DNA of 32,637 bases from assembly GCA_025054955.1 (NCBI GenBank), contig JANWZE010000043.1, positions 1-32,637 on the forward strand. Reading direction: 5' to 3'. The position numbers and the translations under genes were made by a program. The stretch comes from Blastocatellia bacterium (GTDB lineage Bacteria > Acidobacteriota > Blastocatellia > HR10 > J050). The notes beneath the pieces are model-generated. The model saw only the letters and a program-made list of their open reading frames with translations. It did not search any database and was not told the origin of the DNA. Of the stretch, positions 15,702-24,005 are shown piece by piece; the first letter of the stretch is position 1, and each line of letters begins with the position of its first letter.

Positions 15702-16715
15702 TTAATGTCTCAGTTGGGGCAGCACGTGTTCGCCAAGCAGTGTCACCGTGCGCATGGCCAGCGCCAGCGGCATATCGCCCGGCGAGATGCGCAGGTTGAA
15801 ATGGGTCACGCCGGCAGCTTGATACTTTCGGATGCTTTCTAAAACTGTCTGTGGGCTGCCGCAGAAGTAGATGTCGTCGCCGACGGCTTCGAATAGATCA
15901 ACACGGCGCGGATCGAGCGGTTGGCCGCTTGCGTCGTGGATCATGCCGAATTGAGCGTAGAAATGGAGCACCTGACTGATATAGGGTCTTCCTTCGTGTC
16001 GAGCTTGCTCGTCGGTCTCGGCCACGAATGCCGTGCGGTTCATCGCCACGACTGCCGATGCCGGGTCTCGACCCTGCGCTGCGAGAAAACCTCGATAGCG
16101 TTCGATCTGCGTCTTGATCAGTTGGAAGTGGTATTGTGTAGCTGCATACCAGCCGTCGGCCAGCGTGGCAGCGCGCCCGACCGAGCGGCGAATTTTTCCT
16201 CCAACCCAGATCGGCGGGCCGCCAGGTTGCATCGGAGCGGGATAGAGGCGGCCCTTGACGTTGAAATGGGTGCCATGAAACCCGTCGCCGCCTGCCCACA
16301 GCGTTTTCAACAGCGTGAGCGCTTCATCCATCCGCGAGCCAACTTCGTGGTATGGGATGCCGTAACGTTTCATCAACGCGGGCGAGCCAGCTCCGACGCC
16401 CAGCACGAATCGGCCGCCCGACAAGTGATCAAGCAACGCGACGTCGTAGGCTAGATGCAGTGGATGCCAGAGCGGCAAGAGCAGCACGCCGGTGCCCAGT
16501 CGTAGTCGCGTGCTGCGGGCCAGCGATGCCAGCACCAGCAAAGGAGATGGCACGTGCCCTGGCTCTGGAACCGATGGACGATTTTCGCCAGCCCAGACCG
16601 ATTCGAATCCCAGTTGTTCGGCTAGAGTGAGCAATTGGACGTACTCGTCTAATCGCTGATGAAGTGGTTTGGAGACGCTCCAAAAATCCAATGCCAGTCC
16701 GAAGTGAATGCTCAT
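15702..16715 (-). CDS. LLM-class (luciferase-like) flavin/F420-dependent oxidoreductase
   Basis: A 337-residue TIM-barrel enzyme of the luciferase-like monooxygenase family, encoded opposite to its neighbours. Typical signatures: FGLALDFW at strand 1, LAEQLGFESVWAGEN, ARSTRLRLGTGVLLLPLWHP, LSGGRFVLGVGAGSP, and GGPPIWVGGKIRRSVGRAATLADGWY. Members reduce or oxygenate substrates using F420H2 or FMNH2 in the cytoplasm. The frame runs back into the intergenic repeat to 17090, but that extension is repeat translation; ATG at 16715, preceded by GGAGAG, is preferred. It converges with membrane protein B (89-bp gap, no clear terminator) and diverges from VOC 4 across repeat copy 6. Confidence 0.85.
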   Translation of the reverse strand: MSIHFGLALDFWSVSKPLHQRLDEYVQLLTLAEQLGFESVWAGENRPSVPEPGHVPSPLLVLASLARSTRLRLGTGVLLLPLWHPLHLAYDVALLDHLSGGRFVLGVGAGSPALMKRYGIPYHEVGSRMDEALTLLKTLWAGGDGFHGTHFNVKGRLYPAPMQPGGPPIWVGGKIRRSVGRAATLADGWYAATQYHFQLIKTQIERYRGFLAAQGRDPASAVVAMNRTAFVAETDEQARHEGRPYISQVLHFYAQFGMIHDASGQPLDPRRVDLFEAVGDDIYFCGSPQTVLESIRKYQAAGVTHFNLRISPGDMPLALAMRTVTLLGEHVLPQLRH

Positions 16716-16745
16716 GACCTGCTCTCCGATTCGTGATTCGTGGCA

Positions 16746-16779
16746 GTGAAGCCACAGATTACACAGAGTAGCACAGAAT
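16746..16779. repeat. CACAG-word intergenic repeat, copy 2
   Basis: GAAGCCACAGATTACACAG...GCACAGA, 29/31 identical to the segment at 7681-7711. It is inserted between two TTCGTGATTCGTGATCCG-type stretches (16728-16741 and 16779-16799), just upstream of palindromic repeat copy 6. Confidence 0.6.
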
Positions 16780-16799
16780 TCGTGATTAGTGATCCGTAA

Positions 16800-16972
16800 C
16801 CCCTGTGTGGAAATCCGAAGCACGAAACCCGAAATTCGAAACGTTTGGGATTTCGGATTTAGGATTTCGGATTTCCCTCGAAGAGGGCTGTGGAAATCCG
16901 AAGCACGAAACCCGAAATTCGAAACGTTTGGGATCTCGGATTTAGGATTTCGGATTTCCCTCGAAGAGGGCT
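16800..16972 (+). repeat. Palindromic intergenic repeat, copy 6, tandemly duplicated 83-bp unit
   Basis: An 83-bp unit (16806-16888) is repeated immediately at 16889-16971 with one difference (T at 16852, C at 16935). Each unit contains GCACGAAACCC, a degenerate centre CGAAACGTTTGGG and a terminal CCCTCGAAGAGGG. It lies in the divergent space between the minus-strand LLM gene and VOC 4 and is oriented towards VOC 4, whose ATG is 18 nt beyond the last GAGGG and has its own GGAGG. Confidence 0.9.
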
Positions 16973-16988
16973 TCGTGGAGGTCGTTTC

Positions 16989-17939
16989 ATGCTTAGTCAA
17001 ATTCGTTTCACCACGCTCAGCGTTGCCGATCTGGAGCGTGGCCTGACGTTGTTTCGCGATGTCATGGGTATGGAGGTGATTGCGCGACAAGAACTCTTCG
17101 GCCCAGAAATTGAAAAGTTGTGGGGACTGCCGACGTTCATGTCAGCTCAATCGGTCATTTTGGGAAAGCCTGGCGTCTCCGGTTCACGCATACGGCTTGT
17201 GCGATTCGAGCCAGTCTCAGAGGTGATCATCCGTGAGAAAGCAGAGCCGTGGGATACAGGCGCAATCAAGATTGTGGATTTTATGGTGAGCGATTTTCAG
17301 CAAGCGGAGCAAGCGTTGCTGAGTCATGGCTGGCAATGGCGCACGTCACCGCAGCGGTACGCATTGCCCAACAATGAGGGTGAATCGCTTGAAGGGCACA
17401 TCAATGGGCCTGACGGGACGATACTGGGCGTGATTCAATTGTTTGGCGTGTCGCGCTCCAAATATGTGGAGGTGGCCGATGAGACGTTGTTCAGCGAGAT
17501 GGCGACGACGTCATATCTTGTGCCGGACCTCAATCAAGCATTGGCGTTCTATAGCGGCGCGCTAGGCCTGCGGGTGACCGATGACGTGACGATCAATCAA
17601 GCTGAGCTTCAGCGGTTGATCGGCCTGCCGACAGGGGTCAGTCTCAGAATGGTGTTGCTGGGATCAGAGCAGGGCAAGTCAGGTAAAATCGGATTGCTTC
17701 AGTACCAAGGCATCACGGGCGCTTCATTGGCTGAGATTTCCAAGCCGCCACATCGAGGTGCCCTGCTGATTTCGTTTGAAACTGATGCGCTTGATCACGT
17801 GTACGACACGTTGAAACAGAGCGGTGCACAAATCATCTGCTCGCCGGTTCAAGTGGAGATTGACCCTTATGGCCCTGTCAGCGCCATGACGGCCAAGGCG
17901 CCCGATGGTGTGATGTTAGAATTTTTCCAGCGTCAGTAA
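16989..17939 (+). CDS. Two-domain VOC protein 4
   Basis: A 316-residue cytoplasmic VOC protein. Module 1 (about 4-160) opens IRFTTLSVADLERGLTLF; module 2 (about 170-316) opens SYLVPDLNQALAFYSGALGL and ends APDGVMLEFFQRQ. It is a clear paralogue of VOC 1, with the same order of motifs and nearly the same length. At the expected first metal-ligand position it has Phe (module 1) and Thr (module 2). The frame extends to 16890 through the repeat, but GGAGG at 16977-16981 fixes ATG 16989. Only 7 bp separate its stop from the MFS gene, so the two are likely one operon. Exact function unknown. Confidence 0.8.
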   Translation: MLSQIRFTTLSVADLERGLTLFRDVMGMEVIARQELFGPEIEKLWGLPTFMSAQSVILGKPGVSGSRIRLVRFEPVSEVIIREKAEPWDTGAIKIVDFMVSDFQQAEQALLSHGWQWRTSPQRYALPNNEGESLEGHINGPDGTILGVIQLFGVSRSKYVEVADETLFSEMATTSYLVPDLNQALAFYSGALGLRVTDDVTINQAELQRLIGLPTGVSLRMVLLGSEQGKSGKIGLLQYQGITGASLAEISKPPHRGALLISFETDALDHVYDTLKQSGAQIICSPVQVEIDPYGPVSAMTAKAPDGVMLEFFQRQ

Positions 17940-17946
17940 ACCACAC

Positions 17947-19293
17947 ATGTCAACACTGCCTGAACATGCCGTGACGACCCGCCCGCCGTCATCTGGATGG
18001 ACGCCCATGTGGTCACAGATTCGCGGATATCCGCTGCGGGTGTTCTTCATCTGTCTGATTGGCGTGAGCCTGGAGAATATGGACCAGGCGTTATTCCAGT
18101 TTGTGCTGCCGCAGATCGTCCGTGAGTTTGGCTGGAGCGTGGCGCAAGTTGGATGGTACACAGCGTTGGTATTTGTGTTGGCCGGTTCAGGCATTGCTGC
18201 GTTGGGCGTGTTGACCGATCGCATCGGCCGAAAAGCGGTCTTCAGTTTATCCATGCTGGTCGGCTCATTATTTGTGACGGCGATGTACTGGGCGCATCAC
18301 ACGGTCACGTTGCTGATGCTGCGCACGCTGGGATTTGCGATGGGCGGCATTCAGTCGCCTGTTGTGGGAACGATTGTGGTGGAAGAGTCGCCGCCGCGTT
18401 ATCGCGGGTTGCTATCAGGCATCTTGCAAATTGGGTATCCGCTGGGCTGGTTTTTGGCGTCGCAATGTTCACTGCTGGTGCTTTGGTTGGTCGGGCAGCA
18501 AGCGTGGGAAGCGGGCGCGTGGCGCCGTGTGTTTTTCGTCAGTTTGCTAAGCATTCCCTACATGTGGGTCATCCACAAATACCTGAATGAGACAAAAGCC
18601 TTTCTAGCGGCCAAGGCGCGTCGCGCGGCCTCCGTTGCGGACCCGGTTGGCGGCAATCCGGCTGAGCGTCCGGCGCGATGGTCGGACCTGTTCAGTCCAG
18701 AGCTGCGATTTAAGACGGCGATGCTATTTTTCGGCGAATTCTTTCACGTGTTCGCGTATGGGACGACGATTTTGCTGAATTTGTACTTCCAAAAAGCGCG
18801 CGGGTGGAGTCCGGCTGAGGCCATTGCGCTGGTGGGTTTGTCGTATGGAGTCGGCTCGATTGGTTACATCGTGGCGGCCATCGTGGGCGAGTTCTTCATC
18901 AAGCGGCGGAACGTCATTATCCTGTGGGCGTGGTTAGGATCGTTGGCGTTTGCTTCGATGATCTGGCTGACTGATCAGTGGTGGACAACGGCTGTGAGCT
19001 ACTGCCTGATGACGATCTTCTTCTATGGCACGACGGCGGTGAAGTTCACGTTCATTGCTGAGAATTTTCCTACGCGGCTGCGGGCCACTGGTGTCACCTT
19101 TGCTGGCTCGCTGGCCGTCAACTTGGGCATTGCGTTTGGGCCGCTGGCGCTCACGCAGGTGACGACATGGCTAGGGGGCGACCTCAACGCGTGGAATATC
19201 GCCTACACGGTGTGCGGCATCCTCGCGATTTTCGTCTCTGGCATGTTCTTCCTCACGCTTTCGGCCGACCCGACTGGCCTCGACGAGGGATAA
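17947..19293 (+). CDS. MFS transporter (AAHS/sugar-porter-like)
   Basis: A 448-residue inner-membrane carrier with about twelve hydrophobic helices. It shows the loop 2-3 motif GVLTDRIGRKAV and the helix 4-5 segment VVEESPPRYRGLLSGILQIGYPLGWFLA, which recall the MFS groups that take up aromatic acids and other organic acids. The central loop (about 215-245) is basic and Pro-rich. It follows VOC 4 by 7 bp without a clear ribosome-binding site, implying coupling; an internal ATG at 18007 is an alternative. Probable role: movement of the pathway substrate or an intermediate across the inner membrane. Direction and ligand are not determinable. Confidence 0.85.
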   Translation: MSTLPEHAVTTRPPSSGWTPMWSQIRGYPLRVFFICLIGVSLENMDQALFQFVLPQIVREFGWSVAQVGWYTALVFVLAGSGIAALGVLTDRIGRKAVFSLSMLVGSLFVTAMYWAHHTVTLLMLRTLGFAMGGIQSPVVGTIVVEESPPRYRGLLSGILQIGYPLGWFLASQCSLLVLWLVGQQAWEAGAWRRVFFVSLLSIPYMWVIHKYLNETKAFLAAKARRAASVADPVGGNPAERPARWSDLFSPELRFKTAMLFFGEFFHVFAYGTTILLNLYFQKARGWSPAEAIALVGLSYGVGSIGYIVAAIVGEFFIKRRNVIILWAWLGSLAFASMIWLTDQWWTTAVSYCLMTIFFYGTTAVKFTFIAENFPTRLRATGVTFAGSLAVNLGIAFGPLALTQVTTWLGGDLNAWNIAYTVCGILAIFVSGMFFLTLSADPTGLDEG

Positions 19294-19319
19294 TGGCATG
19301 CAGCCTGAGCGGGCACCAT

Positions 19320-20288
19320 TTAGATCACAATGCCGGCGCGCCATCGCGCTTGCTCAGAGGCGCGCGCATCGAAATCCATTTTCGGCCGTCGCACGCCCTT
19401 GAGTCGTTTGAAGTCAGCCGGCATGTCATCCCAGAGTTTGTTGCTGATGATCATGGTATGACATTCGCCCGACTTCAGCCGCTTTTTCAGGTCGTTGATG
19501 GAGGTAAACGCAATCACTTTGAACAACACGTCCTTGTGCGCGAAGCCGCGTTGATAGTTGTTCAGGATCAGGCCGCCATAGCTAGCAAAGTCATGCTCGT
19601 CCAACACGATTTCGACGACTGAACCATCAGGGATGTGCTGGATCTCTTCGATCATGGCTTCGTTGAATTTTAGCGCCACTGGGATCACCTCAGCGTTCAG
19701 CCGGGCCGCCTGAGCCGAGACCTCACCGTAGCGATAGTAGCTGGTGAACAATTTGAGGTTGACGTCAGCGGCGACTGCTTCCAGTGAGGGAACCTGATGG
19801 GTCGCCAACCCGATAATGCTGATTTGCCACGCTTGACTGATCTGCGCTGCCCGGTCTTGGGCCAGCGGTTCCGTCGTGTCCACGTAGTAGAACCGTTGAT
19901 GGAGGCGCTCCTGTTCCAAGGCCATCTGATACAACATACGGGCGAGCGACGAGGCGACAATCCCAGCCGCGCTGGCTTTGGCGAGCGTTTCTTGGCAGAG
20001 TCGTTGGCTGCGCTTGGCCAGCGAGAGATCGGACGGATACGAAAGGTCATTGTGAACGATGACGCCTTTGCCGTGCTTGAGTTTGAGGATGCCGTACTCT
20101 TCCAATTCCAGATAGGCGCGCCGCACGATGTTACGGCTCAGACCAAGTTCCTTTTCCACATCGCGGATCGAGGGCAGCGTGTCGCCGGGGCGGAGTTGAC
20201 CGGTGAGCAGCGCCAGTTTGATGCGATCGCTGATCTGGACATGCGCCGGAATATGACTGTAGGGTTCCAGGTAAAACTTAACGCTCAT
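19320..20288 (-). CDS. GntR-family transcriptional regulator with C-terminal periplasmic-binding-like domain
   Basis: A 322-residue cytoplasmic DNA-binding protein. Residues about 8-80 form a GntR winged helix (HVQISDRIKLALLTGQLRPGDTLPSIRDVEKELGLSRNIVRRAYLELEEYGILKLKHGKGVIV). The remainder has alternating strand-helix segments (ISIIGLATHQVPSLEAVAADVNLKLF, GSVVEIVLDEHDFASYGGLILNN) that may be a type-1 or type-2 periplasmic-binding-protein-like effector domain rather than the FadR, HutC or aminotransferase types. Its gene is convergent with the MFS gene and divergent from TonB receptor 2, so the receptor-hyu operon and its own gene are the likely targets. The effector is probably a small substrate or intermediate. 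Confidence 0.8.
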   Translation of the reverse strand: MSVKFYLEPYSHIPAHVQISDRIKLALLTGQLRPGDTLPSIRDVEKELGLSRNIVRRAYLELEEYGILKLKHGKGVIVHNDLSYPSDLSLAKRSQRLCQETLAKASAAGIVASSLARMLYQMALEQERLHQRFYYVDTTEPLAQDRAAQISQAWQISIIGLATHQVPSLEAVAADVNLKLFTSYYRYGEVSAQAARLNAEVIPVALKFNEAMIEEIQHIPDGSVVEIVLDEHDFASYGGLILNNYQRGFAHKDVLFKVIAFTSINDLKKRLKSGECHTMIISNKLWDDMPADFKRLKGVRRPKMDFDARASEQARWRAGIVI

Positions 20289-20315
20289 GGAAATGATTCA
20301 CCATCCTTTTGTGAG

Positions 20316-20345
20316 TTGACAACCTCGCTCGATTTACAGCATAAT
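20316..20345 (+). promoter_or_regulatory. Sigma-70-type promoter for TonB receptor 2
   Basis: A perfect TTGACA (20316-20321) and CATAAT (20340-20345) are spaced by 18 bp, reading towards the receptor. The start would be near 20352, leaving a leader of about 180 nt before ATG 20535. Confidence 0.55.
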
Positions 20346-20361
20346 GCCGCCTGTCTGAATT

Positions 20362-20379
20362 TTGAAACAATTGTATAAA
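20362..20379. promoter_or_regulatory. Candidate GntR operator
   Basis: The 18-bp imperfect palindrome TTGAAACAATTGTATAAA matches its own complement at 14 positions, with a perfect ACAATTGT core at 20367-20374. It lies just downstream of the predicted receptor start site and overlaps the -10 of the predicted regulator promoter. It could thus control both divergent transcripts. Assignment is inference. Confidence 0.35.
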
Positions 20380-20400
20380 GACGAGGGAACATTGCAACAA
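20372..20400 (-). promoter_or_regulatory. Candidate promoter of the GntR gene
   Basis: On the minus strand, TTGTTG (complement of 20395-20400) and TATACA (complement of 20372-20377) are 17 bp apart. The -10 box overlaps the candidate operator, compatible with autoregulation. Confidence 0.4.
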
Positions 20401-20534
20401 CTCGCATGTCACAATGCTTCTTGGTGTTGGCATCGGCAACATTTTGCGGATTTGCCTGTCATTTGTCCAGTCATCGAATCACTGGCGTTCAACGCCCCCG
20501 TGGTTTGTATGAAAGAAAAATGGGAGGAATTGGT

Positions 20535-23500
20535 ATGAGGCAAACTCGTATGCGGCAAGTTATGAAAGGCGTGTTCATCGTTGTGTTGGGGTTGATCGCT
20601 GTGGCCTATGGCGGCCCCGACGTGTTGGCGCAACGAACGACAGCCAATATCGAAGGAACGGTGACAGACCCGAAAGGGGACGTGGTGGTTGGAGCGAAAG
20701 TCACGGCGCGGAATGTCGCCACCAATCTTGAGCGGTCCGTGGTGACGAACGAAAGTGGCTCCTATTCGCTGCCGTTTCTTCCGATTGGCACATACGATCT
20801 GACAATCGAAGCGCCGGGCTTTCAGACGGAAGTCCGACGTGGCATCACATTGCAGATTGAACAGACAGCCCGGCTCAACATTGAACTGCGAGTTGGGGCT
20901 CCAACGGAGACCGTCGAGGTGACGGCGGCGCCGCCCTTGACAGACACAGCCACGCCGACCATTGGCGATGTCATCGAAAATCGCCGGATCGTTGAACTGC
21001 CGTTGAACGGGCGCAACTTCATTCAGCTTTCCTTGCTAGCTCCCAATACAGTACCGCAGAACGAAGGTGGCAACGGCGGATTTGATACAGCCAGCTCTGG
21101 CAACGTGGGATTTGTCGTCAACGGCGGACGCAATGATCAGAACGCTTATTTGATTGATGGCATTCAAGCGCAGGATCACTACTTCAACACGGTGACCATT
21201 ACGCCATCCATTGAGGCCATCCAGGAATTTCGCGTGCTGCAAAATTCCTATTCGACTGAATACGGGACCTACGCCTCAGGTCAAGTCGTCATCGCCACCA
21301 AATCAGGCACCAACAGCATTCACGGTTCAGCCTTCCACTTTTTGCGGAATGACAAACTGGATGCGAAGAACTTTTTCGATCTACCCAATCGTCCGATTCC
21401 GGCGTTTCGCCAGAACAACTTTGGTGGGAGCATCGGTGGGCCGTTCGTCAAAGACCGCACATTCTTTTTCTTCACGTATGAAGGGCTGCGCGTCCGCAAG
21501 GAAGAGACTGTACTGTCGGCATTGTTGACGGCTGAGGAGCGGCAAGGCCTGTTTCGCGATCCGGTGAGAAATCCGGCAACGGGTCAGAATTTCCCCACCG
21601 TCACCGTTGGTGGCCGCACGTTCTATCAAGTGCCTATTGCGCCGATAGCGCGGACGATCATTGATCGGTTCTTCCCGGTGCCGAATTTGCGGCCTAACGA
21701 GCGCGGCCTCAATCACGTGTCGGTCAGCCCGCGCATTGAAGATCGCGATCAAGTGGTCGTTCGTGTGGATCACCGGTTCACGGCGCAGAATACATTCTTC
21801 GGCCGGTACATCTGGGGGCGTGGCGACCAGAGCTTGCCGTTTGCCGATAATATCTTGACATTCGATCCGCCGCCCCCGCCAGGATTCGCTACGCCGATTG
21901 AAGACGACAGCCAGAATCTGGCGCTCGGCTTGACGACGGTCTTCACCGACCGCGTGGTCAATGAGCTGCGGCTGGGCTGGAATTTTTATGACGGCAAGCG
22001 CACGGCCTCCAACACGGATGTGAACTTCGCTCGACTCAACGGCGTGAATCAAGAGATTGCCGTGCGCGACCGTGGTTTTCCGGCCTTCACCGTGCCGACC
22101 CTTTCTCAGTTTGGCGACTCAGATGTGTTCAATCCGCTGTTCCGCAAGAACAATGAGTATCAGATTTCCGACAGCCTGGCCTGGACACGAGGCAATCATA
22201 CGCTGAAGTTCGGCGCCGATTACCGGCATGTTCGGTTTGACACGCTCTCGAATTTCTTCACTCGTGGCTTCCCGCAGTTCGGCAGCGGGTTTTTGTCGGT
22301 GACCGGCGATGCGCGCGCTGATTTTCTGTTGGATCGGCCGTTTGCTATCGTCAAATTGCAAGGCGACACGACCGGCAATTTCCGCACCAATTTGTTTGGC
22401 GTGTTCTTTCATGATGAATATCGAGCGACGCGCCGGCTGACGTTGAACTACGGGCTTCGCTATGAGGTCTTCCCGCCAATCTACGAAATCAACAACCGGC
22501 TGGCCGTGTTCGATCAATTCACCGGAGAGATCGTGCTGGCCGGCGATACGTTGCCGCCGGAGGTCAATGGTCGGTTCGTCACGGAGTACAACACGCTGCT
22601 GCGTGCTCTTGGCTTGCCGCCGGTGAAATTTGTCACGGCGAAGTCGCGTGGTTTGGGTCGCTCTGTCACGCGGACGGATTTCAGAAATTATGCGCCGCGA
22701 CTTGGGCTTTCCTACGACGTGTATGGGACCGGCAAGACGGTGCTACGCGCCGCCTATGGCATTTACAATGCGCTTCGTGATTGGTCAGCATCGTCCGATT
22801 CGCGCAATTTGTTGCCGTATACGGTTCAGCTTGTGCTGTTGGATTTTGCCCGATTTGGCGCGCCGTTGCCGCCGCTCCGATATGCTGACGCTTACGGTCC
22901 TGTGTCGGATCCGCACAACATTCCCATCAGCGGCATCAGTCCGCAGATTGATATGCCGATCGGCTATGTGCAGAACTACACGTTGAACATTCAGCAACAA
23001 CTGACTCCCAACATGGTCTTGGAGATTGCCTATGTCGGGTCTACCGGCATCAACCTGAATCGGCTGACCACGGGTAATCCAGAGAACATCGTCACGGGCG
23101 TGCGTCCTGTGCCCAATTTCAGCTTCTACATTCAGGAGGCCAGCGGCGCGACGAGCACCTATCACAGCGGATTTGTGCGGATGGAGCGGCGCTTTTCACG
23201 CGGGCTGGCCTTTGTTGGTTCTTACACCTATGCGAAGGCCATTGACACGGTCTCGTCAGCGCGAGAAGAGGGCGGCGCGCCGACGCGTGAGCAGGACGCG
23301 CGTTGTTTGCGCTGTGAACGTGGTCGGTCCAATTGGGATGTACGCCATCGGTTTGTGGCCAGTTTTCTGTATGATCTGCCGTTTGGGCCGGGCCGAGCTT
23401 GGGCCGGCGACGCCAAAGGGGCGGCTGCCAAGATCATTGGCGGTTGGCAAATCGGCGGCATCGTTTCGTTGAATACCGGACAGCCGTTGACGCCGCAGCA

Positions 23501-23918
23501 CCCGCTTGGCGCAACTGCCGGTTTTCGGTTCCCGCGCCCGGATGTGGTGGGCAATCCAAACTTGCCGGCTAGTCGGCGCGACCCGGCCAGGTGGTTCGAT
23601 ACGACGGTCTTCCGGGCGCCGCCTGTGAGCCCGCAAAGCGGGCAAGCGTTACCGGGCAGCGCCGGGCGCAACATCATTGACGGTCCGGGATTCCAGCAGG
23701 TGGACTTCACCATTCAGAAGCTCACCAACATCACAGAGACCGTCGGGATTCAATTTCGCGCCGAGTTCTTCAATCTGTTCAATCATCCGAATTTCAATCT
23801 GCCGGATCGCGTGTTCATTCCCGGCCCTGACGGGCGCAACATCAACCCTAACTTCGGGGTGATCACTACGGCGAAGAACTCGCGGCAGATTCAATTCGGC
23901 TTGAAATTGATCTTTTAG
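20535..23918 (+). CDS. TonB-dependent outer-membrane receptor 2 (Oar-like, acidobacterial type)
   Basis: A 1127-residue outer-membrane transporter. Signal peptide about 1-33 (VFIVVLGLIAVAYGGPDVLAQ); carboxypeptidase-regulatory-like domain about 34-120 (ANIEGTVTDPKGDVVVGAKV); plug beginning with LPLNGRNF at 155-162 and YLIDGIQAQDHYF, then EYGTYASGQVVIATKSGTN; beta barrel to the C-terminal Phe (QFGLKLIF). ATG 20535 is preferred over one at 20406 because GGGAGG (20522-20527) precedes it and the signal peptide follows. The gene heads a run with hyuA and hyuB on the same strand and is divergent from the GntR regulator, which suggests substrate-induced uptake for the enzymes downstream. The ligand is unknown. 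Confidence 0.9.
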   Translation: MRQTRMRQVMKGVFIVVLGLIAVAYGGPDVLAQRTTANIEGTVTDPKGDVVVGAKVTARNVATNLERSVVTNESGSYSLPFLPIGTYDLTIEAPGFQTEVRRGITLQIEQTARLNIELRVGAPTETVEVTAAPPLTDTATPTIGDVIENRRIVELPLNGRNFIQLSLLAPNTVPQNEGGNGGFDTASSGNVGFVVNGGRNDQNAYLIDGIQAQDHYFNTVTITPSIEAIQEFRVLQNSYSTEYGTYASGQVVIATKSGTNSIHGSAFHFLRNDKLDAKNFFDLPNRPIPAFRQNNFGGSIGGPFVKDRTFFFFTYEGLRVRKEETVLSALLTAEERQGLFRDPVRNPATGQNFPTVTVGGRTFYQVPIAPIARTIIDRFFPVPNLRPNERGLNHVSVSPRIEDRDQVVVRVDHRFTAQNTFFGRYIWGRGDQSLPFADNILTFDPPPPPGFATPIEDDSQNLALGLTTVFTDRVVNELRLGWNFYDGKRTASNTDVNFARLNGVNQEIAVRDRGFPAFTVPTLSQFGDSDVFNPLFRKNNEYQISDSLAWTRGNHTLKFGADYRHVRFDTLSNFFTRGFPQFGSGFLSVTGDARADFLLDRPFAIVKLQGDTTGNFRTNLFGVFFHDEYRATRRLTLNYGLRYEVFPPIYEINNRLAVFDQFTGEIVLAGDTLPPEVNGRFVTEYNTLLRALGLPPVKFVTAKSRGLGRSVTRTDFRNYAPRLGLSYDVYGTGKTVLRAAYGIYNALRDWSASSDSRNLLPYTVQLVLLDFARFGAPLPPLRYADAYGPVSDPHNIPISGISPQIDMPIGYVQNYTLNIQQQLTPNMVLEIAYVGSTGINLNRLTTGNPENIVTGVRPVPNFSFYIQEASGATSTYHSGFVRMERRFSRGLAFVGSYTYAKAIDTVSSAREEGGAPTREQDARCLRCERGRSNWDVRHRFVASFLYDLPFGPGRAWAGDAKGAAAKIIGGWQIGGIVSLNTGQPLTPQHPLGATAGFRFPRPDVVGNPNLPASRRDPARWFDTTVFRAPPVSPQSGQALPGSAGRNIIDGPGFQQVDFTIQKLTNITETVGIQFRAEFFNLFNHPNFNLPDRVFIPGPDGRNINPNFGVITTAKNSRQIQFGLKLIF

Positions 23919-23951
23919 GACGGTTATCGAGGCATTTGATTAGTCGTCATC

Positions 23952-23980
23952 TTGACACAGGCAACAATGATTGCTATTGA
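23952..23980 (+). promoter_or_regulatory. Possible promoter in front of hyuA
   Basis: TTGACA (23952-23957) and TATTGA (23975-23980) with a 17-bp spacer lie in the 87-bp gap between receptor 2 and hyuA. The -35 is perfect and the -10 weak. It may add transcription of the enzymes independently of the receptor promoter. Confidence 0.4.
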
Positions 23981-24005
23981 TGTCGGGACACAATAGGGAG
24001 GTGGT

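Noticed and set aside
5828-16972. CRISPR array
   Set aside because: The repeats are unevenly spaced, lie singly between genes, are palindromic and variable in length, and no cas genes are present.
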